From Aulostomus chinensis (Eukaryota > Chordata > Actinopteri > Syngnathiformes > Aulostomidae), in NCBI GenBank assembly GCA_037954235.1, contig JBBMOA010000002.1, positions 12,923,509 through 12,987,508 of the forward strand: DNA of 64,000 bases. Direction: 5' to 3'. The notes under the pieces are model-generated. The model saw nothing but the letters and a program-made list of their open reading frames with translations, was not told where the DNA came from and did no database searches. Within the stretch, counting starts at the first letter, position 1, and every line of letters begins with the position of its first letter. The translations under genes were made by a program, and so were the position numbers. Below, piece by piece: positions 1-11,473 of this stretch.

Positions 1-2897
1 GTGCTTTAAAACCCACTGTACACAGAAGACTTTTCACACGCATAGCATAGAGAAAAGAACTGTGAGAACACAGTTACATTACTTTTCAGCTTTGTTTTAT
101 TCACTGACCCATGTGATGGGGACATGAATTGGTCTGCATGCACTCACTTTATAAAGGCCGCTCGACTGTGCACTGACATCCTTTGTTTATTTATCTACCA
201 AGTGCTGCTCTCTGCAGATGAATAGTGTTAAATGCACCCAAATTGCATGTTTCCTTCTTATGACTTTTAGTTCAGTTGTGTGGTTTATTTTTTTCCCCCT
301 CTTATTTAGTATTACATCACTCAGCAGACAGCGCATACAGATAATGCAACGATGCTGACAACCACAATGTTCAATAAAGGTTCAATCATATTCTACACAA
401 GCTGAGCTCCAATCCTATCTGCATTAGATATCAGCAGTGAAAACCTGATTTCAGTCAACAACAAACCTCCACCTTCAATAAATTCGCAAACACTACCTTG
501 TATGGCACAGTTTGAAACTGCAGGTGTTTGCTCACTCATCATGTTCTGATTTCAGAAGCCCCCTCTCTCCCTCTCTCTCTCTCCCTCTCTCTCTCCCTCT
601 CTCTCCTCAGTCATTGTAGTCCAAAAAGTGAGAGGGACAGCCAACTTTTGTGTTTGGAGCGAAACTCTGAAAGGTTTCTCCACATGAATACACTCAAACA
701 GTGACGCTGCAGCTCATTATAAGGCTATTCATTCTGCGAAGGAAACTGCTACACAAACAAACACACATAGAAGCACATGGGCAAGCAAAAAATGTGCACA
801 TACACACACAGATGCAACCCACTGCCCTCTGAGCTCTTTGTCGGCCGAGGGACTCCCGGACCCTGTCACCTTGTGTTACTGCAGAGCAGGAGAGAAGCTT
901 CAGGTCTGGTTCTCTACTGTACAGTCGTGCGGTGAAGTGACTCCTTTCTGGTGTCAGAGCCGATGACACAGAGCAGATCCGGCTACACAATGGAAGCTGC
1001 AGGTGTCTCTTTGACCATCTGAACCTGCAGCTACAACATCTCATAGCCTGCCTGTCTCATTTAATGTGCAGCATCAAGTCTCACAATCTAAAACAACAGA
1101 CATTTCCAGATCTGACGGAAACTTATTACTCACAACTTAGTGAAACAAACAAGCAAACAAAAGCATGTTGTTGGGTATTTGTAGACCAATATTCTTTCAA
1201 CTACATCAACCTCATTACGCAACTCCTCACACAGAACTGAAACCCTTCCTTCTGCAGCACATAAACACATAAATCACAAACAGACACAATAAACCAGTTA
1301 AACTGACTGAACCTGCTACCAGCGGCTACATTACATGCAACAGACTCTCACTAAAACCTGCCTCTATGTTTCTACACATGCAAGGTGACAAACCTCATGG
1401 GTGCTGCTGTTGTCCAGAGTAACAAGGAGAGACGGGGATGGACAGCAGAGTCCCAAACCCTGGCAAGCCATCCTGAGCGTGGAGGAGGAGGAGGAGCAGT
1501 GTGATGCTGTGCTATGTCAAAGGGGAGTGGCTTGGCACTATGTCAACATCAGAGCCAAGGGGAGGGGTTACAAGGGATTCTCATGCTACCTGCTGCCAAT
1601 CATACAGCTCACCGACAGCCTAACATCTGCATGTCAGGGTGACGGATCAATTTTGTTCCCGAGGTAGTTTAACAACATCGACCGCATTCTATGTCTGACT
1701 TTTACTGTAATTAATGCTGCCTTTCTTCTTTTTGCCAATTATTTTCAATGTTTCTGTCACAGAATAAATCTGGTCAGCATCTTGATGAACATGAACTATC
1801 GCAACAATCAATTTCATTGACACATCTGTGGCCCACAAATCACCTGCATGGCTCCCACTAAACATCCATTAATATCCACACATAAGTAAATACAAAGCTC
1901 TGTATCCTGTATTGCCATCACTCCCCTCACACCGATATGCTGACATGACACTTTCCATCATTCAGTAGAAAACCTTTTTTTTGTGTGTAGAATGACGCTC
2001 ATTGCTTTTAAAAGGAAGTCAATAACTGGCAGAGTAATATTACGGATAAACATTCTAAGTAATATGGCATTCTACAAATATTCAAAGACACCTCCATCTC
2101 TGGACCTGTTAAACACTTCCACAGAAACGCATCTGTCCACCTCCCCAATATTCACATCAGCATGAATGGCCCACAGAGCTGCTCACAGTGTTGGTCCCAG
2201 TTCATTTGTTACAGTTTAGGGACAGGCAGTGCCAGTCTCTCTCTCTTTCTCAAGTACACACAGACACAGACACACGTTTGTCTTTCACTTTCCCTCGGTG
2301 CCCCTCACTCTGGGTGGTCAGAACTCTGTCTAATACTGGGTAATGAGTTTGGACTGCGAGCACTAACACAGTCTATATAAAGCTTTGGCCCACTGAGTGG
2401 TGACAGAAGCTATTTCAAAACAGGTCTGACTAAATATATTACAAACACATACTGTACACAGCGCATGCACCAGAACACTGGCACTGTGCAGACTGAGTTT
2501 AACTGGGTCACAGACATTTGGAATAATGAAAATACAACAGCAAAACATTGAGTGTTTATTGGACGAAAGCATCTCGATGAGCTTTTGCATTCTGTGTTGT
2601 TGGGAGAGGAAGTGTGTGCCAGTACAGCGCTGCATGCTAAAGGCTATACATTCATTTATGGTGCATATGTTTTCTCGGTCTCAAAGCAGCAGCGCTAACG
2701 CCGCTTCCACAAAAAGAACCGCAAGGATTCATACTCAACCTGAAAATAAAGGACCAACAGTTTCAAAAGCTGCAAGTTAATTCAGTCTTCATATATCAGG
2801 TATTACCTGCGACCCCTCTAACACACACACACACACACACAGTTTAGAGGCTTCAGAATAGAACATAAGCTACATCAGAGCTGCACATGACACCTAC
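1..2897 (-). other. nav2: nav2 intron 7, partial (continues beyond the left edge)
   Basis: No exon was recognised here on either strand. I looked on the minus strand for the next conserved NAV2 block (KPWRSKS and MLEKLKLF type motifs) and did not find it. Contents are a CT-rich tract at 560-606, a short (CA)n at 2820-2841, and a GAG-rich low-stop stretch around 1480-1500 with no recognisable product. Confidence 0.7.
560..606. repeat. CT-rich tract
   Basis: Imperfect CCCTCTCTCT repeats in intron 7. Confidence 0.85.
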
Positions 2898-3031
2898 CTT
2901 TGTTTAGGTGTGAGTTGGCTTTGGTCTTGTCATTGAAGCCCTGGCTGCGTCTGTTCCCAGCAGCACTGACCGAGCCTCTTGGAGTGATGTCACCGCCAGC
3001 AGTGGACACCCTCGCAGTTGGGCCGGGAAGT
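2898..3031 (-). CDS. nav2: nav2 coding exon 7 (RLPGPTARVS segment)
   Basis: This 134-nt exon completes Arg254 and encodes residues 255-298, plus one base of the next codon. It begins LPGPTARVSTAGG and includes GNRRSQGFNDKTKAN. Mammalian NAV2 has RLPGPTARVSAAG followed by NNRRSQSFNNYDKSK, so the match is clear, with divergence in between. This is the start of the long, basic, Ser/Pro-rich disordered region that leads to the microtubule-binding part of NAV proteins. The acceptor is TGTCCTTCAG|A and the donor is AACAAAG|GTAGGT (phase 1). It is the last nav2 exon I can identify before the left edge. The next expected exon, with a KPWRSKS-type motif, was not found in 1-2897, so the gene continues outside the window. 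Confidence 0.93.
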
Positions 3032-3952
3032 CTGAAGGACAAAGACAGGGAGTGTAGAAAGAAGCAAAGGATAGAAATGCAGGAGCAAAACAGGGTATTA
3101 GTTTGACTTGTGACTGTTAGAAGAGTGATACCAGTTTATGCAAAACTGTCTGTAATTCAGCTTAAAGCCTTTATCTCATGCACTGATTCAAAGCTGCAGC
3201 AAGCAGAGAAGCTGTTCTTGTCACAGGTCTTGACCATTAAAAGGCAGAATGTCAAGTTTTTTGCAAATGATGATTAGTTGCAGCAATTATTAAACTGACA
3301 AAGGTCCAGTCATCAGACTAGGTAAAGGAACCAAAAACTCTGGAGTACTCAAATGTGGGTAACCTTGTCTTGAACATGTAAATAATATATGCAGTAAAGA
3401 GCAATAAAAATATGTCTCTGTGTATCCAAATGCGTTGTCCAAAAATTAAAAGCACATTATTAATGTCTACAATAACACTACACTTGTCTTTTAAAAGAAC
3501 AACTTAATAACACAAATATATTGTCACAGTCTTTTCTTCTTCTTCAAAATGTTGTTAGACTACAACAACCTTTAAAGTTTAAACCCTGAGGAAGATGAAA
3601 TATCCAACAGACAAACTGGGTTTGTTTAATACATTGTGGATTTGCAGTTTGGGACCTACATAAACACACAAGAAGCAACTCTGGAAGTGACTGGACATCC
3701 AGGGTGTTCTTCATGAATTTATAACACTGGTGTTCTGGACAGGGATGGTGGTGGTGGTGGGAGGGGGTCTCTGCTGTCCACCCATCATGCTTCTCAGCTC
3801 TCACTATCTGAGATTCTTTTAGCAACGATGAATGTTCCAAAGATAAATGTTTACATCTGGATAGTGTTCAGTCTCAATGTAATTTGGATTAGAAGCTACA
3901 CACAGTGTAACTAGTGTAAACTAAGTTATTATTTGCTTTTATTGCTCTGCAG

Positions 3953-3989
<37 letters not shown>

Positions 3990-5853
3990 CCAGCTAATGG
4001 AGACAGATGAGCCTCCAGCAGTGCAGACGTATCTGAGCAGCTTCAGATTACAAAAACAGCTTCTTTATTTCCCTACAAAACTTAGACAGGACCCTGGCTG
4101 TGCGTAACTGCTGGAGAAATTACTGACACCTCAATGCCCTTGTGACAGTGGACTAAAGCCGGGCAGTAATCTGACAAGGCAGCGAGACACATACGGTGAA
4201 TGAAATGCTAATTTGCAGCAGTGCTAATGCAGTGGCAACATCATCATCATCAGGGAGTAGCAGGCGGATGCTGATAAGCAGATTACATCTCTTTCATTCA
4301 GACCTTCTGTGCATTTGAAAACTCTCATTACCGGCACGTCGTTTACTCTGACTGACCAGGATTCATCAAGAGGTGCCTCAAATCATTTGACCTTCAATTA
4401 TGGCAAAGACAGACTGAGTCAACTTCCTCACTTCATTTTTGAGCCGACTGTTTTTAAGAAATGATCAATAGGACCTTTTTACTGAATCCATGTTGATATG
4501 TCTTTGCAGAGTAGACACAGGTGCCATTAAAACCTCCAGCCCTCCTTTAACCAACATCACTTTATCAGCCTTACGGTCCCCTAAGAAAAACCTACCATAA
4601 AAATCATCAATTAAAATGTTTGGTCATTTACATCAGGACTGGTGTTAAAAAATTGGACAAATATTTATTGATTTGTAAATTAAATGCAACCCTTTCACTA
4701 CAAAACTACTTGAAAAACTAAAGAAAAAAGCAACATTGGTATTTTTGCATTTTAATTTTGTTCTACTATATTATTACTATACATACTATTAAATATAAAA
4801 ATATGTGTCACATTATCATTTAATGGTACGAACACAGTAACCTGCAAAAAAATGCCATAAAAAAACATTCATAAAAACGTTTTTACACTTTCGATATGTT
4901 TTGTGTGGTTCAGTTGTTTTTAACCAACATCAGTAATGATTATAAATACACACATTTATTCATTTTGAGAAGGTTAACCCTTTAAATTGGTTAATTAATG
5001 TATTAATGCACCAGTGACAGCAACACAGATGAAACATTCAGCACTTCCAAATCATTATCATAATAATGATGATAAAAAACTGTTTAATGTTCTGCTGAAG
5101 CAGTCCACCTGCTTTTTGTGGCGGATAACAACAAGAGTGAAGAGATCCAGCTCTTCACCATGTAGCTACACATGCTGGCCAGAAGGTGGTGCCGTTGCAT
5201 CACTCTGGAGAACAGTTGGTGTTAAACAGGTGCATCACAAACAGAATCCAGGATGGGTGGCATGCAAAACCCCATCCTAAATCCAATGTCAAGGTGCATC
5301 ATCACATAATACGACTAAGCATGCTGAAAAGTGGCAAGTGCAGAAACTCAGGAGCATCAGAGCAACGCAGACAGATTCTGAACGACACGACGTCACAGGA
5401 CGGACTCACATTCCAGCCACAGATTCTTTCTGCATTAATTATTAATGTCACATTATATGGGGGATGTGCTTGTCAGGAAACCCCCCCCACGCGCACGCTC
5501 ACGCTCACACACACACACTTACTTAAGGGTTATCTAAAGGTCTTTCACAGCCCATTTACCAGACTTGCCAAATGAGGCGCGCTGCCAGACAGTCAGAGTA
5601 GTCTAAAAACGGGCCCTCGAGCTTTAGCTCTGCTCAACACTACCACCCATGCATATTAGATAGTGCTCGTAGTAGAGATTGCCCTTAACCACAGACAAAG
5701 ACACAAAATGAAAGTCCTAACAGTAGAAAAGAAATGTTATCTTCGATTAGGGGCAATGTCTACCGTCCTATTTCCAGGAATGGGACAGGAGCGGGAATAT
5801 GGTGGGAAGAGAGGGGAGAGGGGCAAGAAAACAGAGAGGTAGAAGGCGCTGAC
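3032..5853 (-). other. nav2: nav2 intron 6 (2,822 bp)
   Basis: The intron is bounded by the exon 6 donor (GTCAGC) and the exon 7 acceptor (CTTCAG). It is mostly unique sequence, AT-rich at about 4560-5060, with a (CA)n at 3955-3988 and a CA/CG-rich patch near 5487-5520. No other feature was seen. Confidence 0.85.
3955..3988. repeat. (CA)17 microsatellite
   Basis: Uninterrupted CA repeat in intron 6. Confidence 0.95.
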
Positions 5854-5910
5854 CTAGTGGTCTTTTTCTGACCAAGGGAAAACTTGAGCAGTTTACTCTG
5901 AGACCCACTC
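5854..5910 (-). CDS. nav2: nav2 coding exon 6 (57-nt symmetric exon, SQSKLLKFSLGQKK)
   Basis: This short exon completes Arg235 and encodes residues 236-253, SGSQSKLLKFSLGQKKTT, plus two bases of codon 254. I recall a comparable serine-rich then basic stretch (SQSKIIRFTLGQKK) in some vertebrate NAV2 transcripts. The acceptor has a strong pyrimidine tract (TCTTCTCCTCCAG|G). The donor ACTAG|GTCAGC is weaker. Both ends are phase 2 and the length is 19 codons, so the exon can be included or skipped without a frame change; in either case an Arg codon (AGG or AGA) is rebuilt at the junction. It has the properties of an alternative cassette exon. Intron 5 upstream is only 291 bp. The function of the peptide is unknown; it is basic and may affect microtubule or membrane interaction, which is inference. 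Confidence 0.9.
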
Positions 5911-6201
5911 CTGGAGGAGAAGAGAGGAGAAATATGGAAGAGGACAGAGAGGTCAGGTTTACAGTTAAACATGACAGGAAGTGAGAACAGGAAGACAGGT
6001 GTGACTATGATGGATTAGAAAAGATAGGAGGAATACAGATACAGCCACTGACCCCATCTCAAGGTTAGCCCTCTAATCTTAACAGTTTCCAGAGGTGTCA
6101 TTGAAATATGAGGAGGAATAATATTGAGGAGGACCCAAAGCAAACACAAATGTGTCCATATCCTCATCATTGAGTCACTTTGATTTGATCTGGAGCCTCA
6201 C
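5911..6201 (-). other. nav2: nav2 intron 5 (291 bp)
   Basis: This short intron lies between exons 5 and 6, with a GTGAGG donor and a CTTCTCCTCCAG acceptor. It is the smallest intron of the gene in this window and contains no repeat. Confidence 0.9.
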
Positions 6202-6442
6202 CTTGACTGCATCTCGGCCTGTGCTGCTTTCTGGGCTGGGAGGGCAGGAGTCCCATGCGTAGACTGGCTGAGCTGGGCTGGAGCGCTGCTCTGGTGGCTC
6301 AGCGGGGGATGCGTGCTCTGAGGCTGACCTGTAGTTTGGAGAGCAGGCTGGGAGTTCTGTCGCTGTGCCTGCTGCTGCTGTTTGTAGCGGGACAAGCTGA
6401 AGAAAAGTCCGAGGATGGCTTTCAGATTGCCGTTCCGAATCT
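6202..6442 (-). CDS. nav2: nav2 coding exon 5 (end of the CH domain and Q/S/P-rich linker)
   Basis: This 241-nt exon completes Glu155 and encodes residues 156-234, plus two bases of codon 235. The first part, IRNGNLKAILGLFFSLSRYK, is the last helix of the NAV CH domain and is essentially invariant in the family. It is followed by QQQQ and about 50 residues rich in Gln, Ser, Pro and Thr, a low-complexity linker that is also Q-rich in mammalian NAV2. The end, KAAQAEMQS, matches KAQAEMQS of NAV2 and helps separate it from NAV3. The acceptor is TTGGACCCTCAG|AG and the donor is TCAAG|GTGAGG (phase 2). The linker is the least conserved part of what is visible here. Confidence 0.95.
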
Positions 6443-7258
6443 CTGAGGGTCCAACAGACATCGTGGAACATTAAAAATGGAAAAAGCAGATGAAGTGAAG
6501 GATGAAAAGACAGATACAAAAAAAAGTGGATACTAAACCTTTAGGGGGATTTTGCTCCTTCAGGAAGACTACTGTTGAAAATCTACTTAAAACTAGTTTT
6601 CTCTGTTTTACCATACTTAGACAATCATAAACTCCTTTATGCTGGTTAAACCTGGTACTGCTGACTGACTGAGACCACGTTTTGTATTATTGTGCGCATT
6701 CTGGCATATAATTTCAAAATTTTATGGAATCTAAAGTGTATTGTTTTAGAATATGACAGAATCAAATCATGTTGTTTGGCAAAGAGCAAATAATACAATG
6801 AAAACAAACACTCCAACTAATTTTTCCAGCCGGGGCTGCCCATACATTTTTCCAAATACTCCACCAGTCGATGGCCAATGTTGATGAGTGACAATCACCA
6901 TTTCTGCAGGGCAACTTCTCCTCCCCCATGTATGTGACAGTATCAAATCAGTTTGATGCTTTGAAGGCGTAACAATTTGATTGCCAATGAATATTGGTCC
7001 AGAGCATTTGCCTGATTCAGCTCACTACACCTACTTCAGATCTCTATTTGAATCCAGACACATGTATTTACCGGTAGGTTAAACAGACAGTGATAATGAC
7101 ATCCCAGTACACCTCCACAGTCTGGCTTCAGTGTAGTTCAGAGCTTCTCAATCATACTTGACAGATAATTGTGCAATTCATCATTTTTGGGCATTAGTGT
7201 GTTGGCCTGGACTGCTCTAGGAATTTCTTGTTCCAGGCAGGGCAGACGGACAACTTAC
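6443..7258 (-). other. nav2: nav2 intron 4 (816 bp)
   Basis: The donor is GTAAGT and the acceptor is TTGGACCCTCAG. The sequence is AT-rich and unique, and nothing else is recognisable in it. Confidence 0.9.
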
Positions 7259-7331
7259 CCTCTGCAGACAGACCCTGGATGTTGACTCCTTTGGCTGCCA
7301 AGAAACTGAGGCAGGCGTCAATGTTCTCAAT
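7259..7331 (-). CDS. nav2: nav2 coding exon 4 (CH domain)
   Basis: This 73-nt exon encodes residues 131-154, IENIDACLSFLAAKGVNIQG followed by LSAE, plus one base of codon 155. The sequence is diagnostic of the NAV CH domain. ENIDACL with FLAAKG fits NAV2 better than NAV3, which reads ENVDVCLSFLAARG. The acceptor is TTTCTCACCCAG|ATT, with a (TG)n tract directly upstream at 7345-7366. The donor is GAGG|GTAAGT. The split Glu codon G|AG is completed by exon 5, giving SAEEIRNGN across the junction as in other vertebrates. Intron 4 is only 816 bp, so exons 4 to 6 form a compact cluster. Confidence 0.96.
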
Positions 7332-7344
7332 CTGGGTGAGAAAG

Positions 7345-7366
7345 ACACACACACACACACACACAC
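7345..7366. repeat. (AC)11 microsatellite next to the exon 4 acceptor
   Basis: On the transcribed (minus) sense this is (GT)11. It begins 14 nt upstream of exon 4, separated from it only by CTTTCTCACCCAG, so it occupies the position of the pyrimidine tract and branch site. Confidence 0.95.
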
Positions 7367-8035
7367 CGCTGTAAAACACTGCTCCCCGCTCATTTTCATT
7401 CAAATGAACATTTTGTGCTGAAAGTGATAAGGAACCATGCAGCTCCGTCTTTTGTGTTTCTCTCCATAGACCTAGAGGCAAAACAGAAAGTGAACAATGA
7501 CCTTTGTTCACCTGCAGAAAAACAACGTTGGCTCGCAAAAGAAGAGCTGAGCAGTGACGATAATGAAAGGAGCCCAATAAAAATCATGCTATATGTCATG
7601 CTGTGAAGTTTATTGTGATGTTTATTGCTCTGAAATCATTGTACTTCTGAGGTGTAAACTTTTGCCAATGACCTCATGTTAAACTTTGTGCATTACACTA
7701 AAATGTTGATAAAAGTTTGACTAGCATGTGTCATATTCAGGATGAGATTTCAAAAATTACTTGGTAGCTTTTCTCTAATGTGTAATATATATAAATATGT
7801 ATCAATAGATTTATAGTAGAGGAAGTGAAATAAGCTTTCCACTGATTATAGCTCCTGATGTTAAACTGTCAGACCGAGAAACGGACAAACAAGCACTGAC
7901 AAAACTTTCAAAATAAAGAGAGAAGCATGTTGACGTACCAGTGTTGGGAAGTAGTGCATAGAGAGACTGACTATACACACACACGCACACACACGCACAC
8001 AACAATATTGGTCACATGACTACATAATCAAAACA

Positions 8036-8130
8036 GGATTCAAACCACGCTGCTCAGCTGTCGCTGGAGGATTCGATAGGCAGACAGGCTTTGTCTAGAG
8101 ACCATGTGACCTATTATACCACCAGTCTGC
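8036..8130 (-). repeat. Possible tRNA-derived SINE relic
   Basis: The minus strand has GGTTTGAATCC (8036-8046), a fair Pol III B-box, and TGGTGGTATAATAGG about 70 nt upstream as a poor A-box. The segment does not fold as an intact tRNA. This is a weak call. Confidence 0.18.
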
Positions 8131-9739
8131 TGGCTGCTCATGTAATCACAAAGTAAACCACATAAAACAAGTCATCACGCAGAGTCCCAGCCGATGAATG
8201 ATGGCGTGATCAAAGTTTACCAACTGTTCAGATAAGCAAACACACCACGAATGATATCATGTGGCCCAGCCGCTGTTCTCTCATGTTACATACAGGAGTA
8301 GAACATACACGAGTGCTCTTCTCAGTACGTGTAGGGGTGCTGGATCATTCTAGCCTGACATTTATTACAAGTGGGAGCAGGTTTGCTACACCCTGGGACT
8401 AATCTACACCTGCAAATCAGCACACTCACAACAAAGCCATTACAACCCAGATTATTGTATGAGATTATTCTACGGATATAGCGCCGTGATACTCAGGCAC
8501 TTTCTCAACTAAAACACATCTGAACTGTGTCCTTTGTAAAGGAGGCCGGGTGTGGGCTCCGACCGGGAGGGTCCTGCTCACTAAAGATTAATGACATGAT
8601 TACACTTAATATGCAGCGACTAAATATAGCTTGACCTACAGTTCCCTCGGTGGGTCCCCTGTTAGGAAGGTTCCGGCTGTGAGGTGAGAAGCTGAAGTGA
8701 AGCCTTCATTAAAGTACGCTCATATCAACTGATTGTCCATACTGGAAGTGTGGAGTACTACTAAATCTATTTATCCTGATCACTAAAGCCTGTTGGTATT
8801 ATCATTCAAATCCATCCTTTCCACTGATTTACTGCGATACTAGCAGATCAATATTGCTTATATCCACTAATTTATCACATTTAGTTGCACCCTCAACGTT
8901 AAAATGAATTAATTCTGCTTCAGCTGACTGTTTCATTCACCATATAAATCATATTAGTCACACCAATGACCATATATAACACTGGAATCAATTCACGTAT
9001 ACCGTCTAGATTGCTCATAACTGTATTACACTCATAACTCCATAATCTAGATTATTACTACCAAGCAGACCTGTGCTACTTGGCCATCTGATATTCGATG
9101 ACTGTGCCCCTCCAGGTTTGAGACTAATTCAAAGCAGTGGCACTGGGGTCTGCATTTGTTAGTGTTACATGAATGTCATCATTTGTCCATGTCAGCAACT
9201 GCCTGTGAAATCCATCTGATTATCACCAAAAATTTGTGACCATACAGGCTGTACACAAACACAGCACGTCAGCACACACGCACCAGTATAGCCTCCCGTT
9301 CTTCCCAAGTTTCGCTAAAAACAACAGATCTGAGAGGGCTTCTTTCTAAATGTCTCACCCTCTTCTAGATTTCTGTAGTTGTTAATAAACTTGAAAGGCT
9401 GTGAGTGTATCCACGGGACAGGAAGAAAACTACATCCTGCTTCATATATTAGGACCCCCATTAGCTTGCAAATTAATGATACCTGGTTTCTCACAAATGG
9501 AGAGAACACAAAAAAAATCCATGGGAATCATGTTAAGCAAGAATGTGTTAAACCGCAGCAGGAATAATGATAAACATTTGTTTGAGCTACATTTGGGGAT
9601 AAAGACAGAAAAAAAAGAACAATTATAACAAATCTTCATCGGGTCAGTTTGGCGTGAGTCATGTCAGAATGTTAAGAGCTTGGGGGTCTTGAGGCCACTG
9701 ATTGAGATGAAACAGCAGTGTGCCCCTGCTGTCATTCTG

Positions 9740-9752
9740 TGACCTCTGACCC
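9740..9752 (-). promoter_or_regulatory. DR1 nuclear-receptor motif in intron 3
   Basis: The plus strand reads TGACCTCTGACCC, giving GGGTCA-G-AGGTCA on the minus strand. This is the same 13-mer as the DR1 in exon 1. It is a motif match only. Confidence 0.25.
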
Positions 9753-10055
9753 CAGAGCAGCTGTTTGAGGGGCTGACATATGCTGTCCCTGAAGGTGACC
9801 CAGCAAAAAACTGTGCAACAGGAGGAATGCAGACCACGAACCACTCTCAACACCACAGACTCCTTAAAAATAATAACCCTTTTCACCCCACAGGCTTTCT
9901 TTAATACCCCTAAAGATCATGTGAGAGGCTGAGCCATTCCCCCACTGCCCTGACGTCTCCATTTTAGCTCCAGCTCAAAGAGTGGCGGCCTACAGGAAAT
10001 ATGGTTCATTACGATGCCCCATCACAAATGCCAAGCCTGTCCTGCTGAGACTCAC

Positions 10056-10098
10056 CCTCGCCTCGCCTCGCCTCGCCCCGCCCCACCCCACCCCACCC
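10056..10098. repeat. CCTCG/CCCCA pentanucleotide array
   Basis: Several CCTCG units change to CCCCG and then CCCCA units, about eight in all. The minus strand is correspondingly G-rich. Confidence 0.9.
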
Positions 10099-11274
10099 GG
10101 GGGATGAAAATACTGAAACATCTTGCTATTTAAAACCTGTAGAGACCCAGAAGTCCGAATGACCATCACTCAGTGATGCTGTTCAAAGTCTGGGCTCAGC
10201 CAGCAAGATCAATCACTCCCTCCAACATCTGCCCTTTCAAGAAACCTCCCTCATGTATTGTGAATGATAGACCAGACTCTGATGTTACTGCTTATCAATA
10301 ACTGAAATTACAGACAATATCGGTAAAAATGACAACTGATTGATTAATCACCAATAACTTTAACACATTCAATAAAGTTACCAGCAAGCAACAGAATGAG
10401 GCTGAGCAAACACAGTGTGTATTCACAAAGCTCCGTTGTAAACGACTTTAAAGGTCAGTCAGAAGAGAAGAAGCCTCATTACGTCAGAGTCAGACAGACA
10501 TAACTTTGCTGATCCCTGGGGTGATGTGAGTTAGGAAATGTTACAGTTGCAAACAGAAGTCAAAGTATGAGATGCTCAAATATGTGCATCATATCGCTAA
10601 GGCATATACACTGTAACAATACTCACCATAAATGTTTTGAATTGTTAATAAAGTGCAAAAATTGCATGGAAATGAAAAAATTAGTTGAAAATATAAAGGA
10701 ACTGGAAATAAAAGCAGACTAATGAAGTTTAAATATGCATCAGAGAACTGCACAGTTTAACTGTTGCAGTTCAGCAGTAAAATGATACCATTGACAAGTT
10801 GAAAATATGAACAATAATGCTGTGCGGCTGCTGACAGGGCTAACAGTCCAGTCTATTAATTAGGAGGGTCTGAGGAGTTGAACTTCTTTGTTGTCTACAA
10901 AAGACAACAACTGGCTGGTTTCTGCAGGCCATGAGGGGCTGTGTTACAGTTCTGATGGATGATACTAACTTAGTGAAATAAATCTCCCAATTAGCAGAAT
11001 AAGATACTCTAAACAATTTCAGATAGAAACACACTCAGTCAGCAAACTCCCTAAAACACCGCCTGGAGCAACATTTACAGCATGTCTGAGTGTGCATGGA
11101 AGGTCCTACCTGCCTGGATGTGTGATCTGGTTTTGGGGTGTGACAGCTACGCCTGACCTCACACCTCCAGCCAGGCTGCCGTCACCTCCTGCTCTGCTGC
11201 AGCAGCTCCTGGCAGCAGCAGCACGAGGCAGGACGACCAGCAAACACTTCCTCCCATCACAGAGCTGCTATTGT

Positions 11275-11327
<53 letters not shown>

Positions 11328-11473
11328 AAGCGCGAGAGAGCGAGGGGGGGCAGAGTGACAGAGAGAGAGGCAGAGAGAGAGAAGGAGGGAGGGAGGGATG
11401 GTGAGGGTGTGTGTGAGAGAGAGGGAGTGAGAGAGAGGGGGACAGAGAGATGGTGTGTGTGTGTGTGTGTGTG
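11275..11473. repeat. Compound (TG)n-(GA)n-(TG)n low-complexity tract
   Basis: (TG)11 is followed by about 150 bp of GA-rich purine sequence, then a second (TG)n. The long open frames here on both strands are only low-complexity translation. Confidence 0.95.

Noticed and set aside
694..1044. A 116-residue minus-strand open frame downstream of exon 7, considered as the next nav2 exon.
   Set aside because: It lacks the expected Lys/Ser/Pro-rich NAV2 sequence, is Cys-rich, and ends in low-complexity CVCMC/CVCLC translation.
2370..2385. TATA-like TCTATATAAAGC on the plus strand.
   Set aside because: It lies inside a nav2 intron with no CpG enrichment, initiator or downstream exon to support a promoter.
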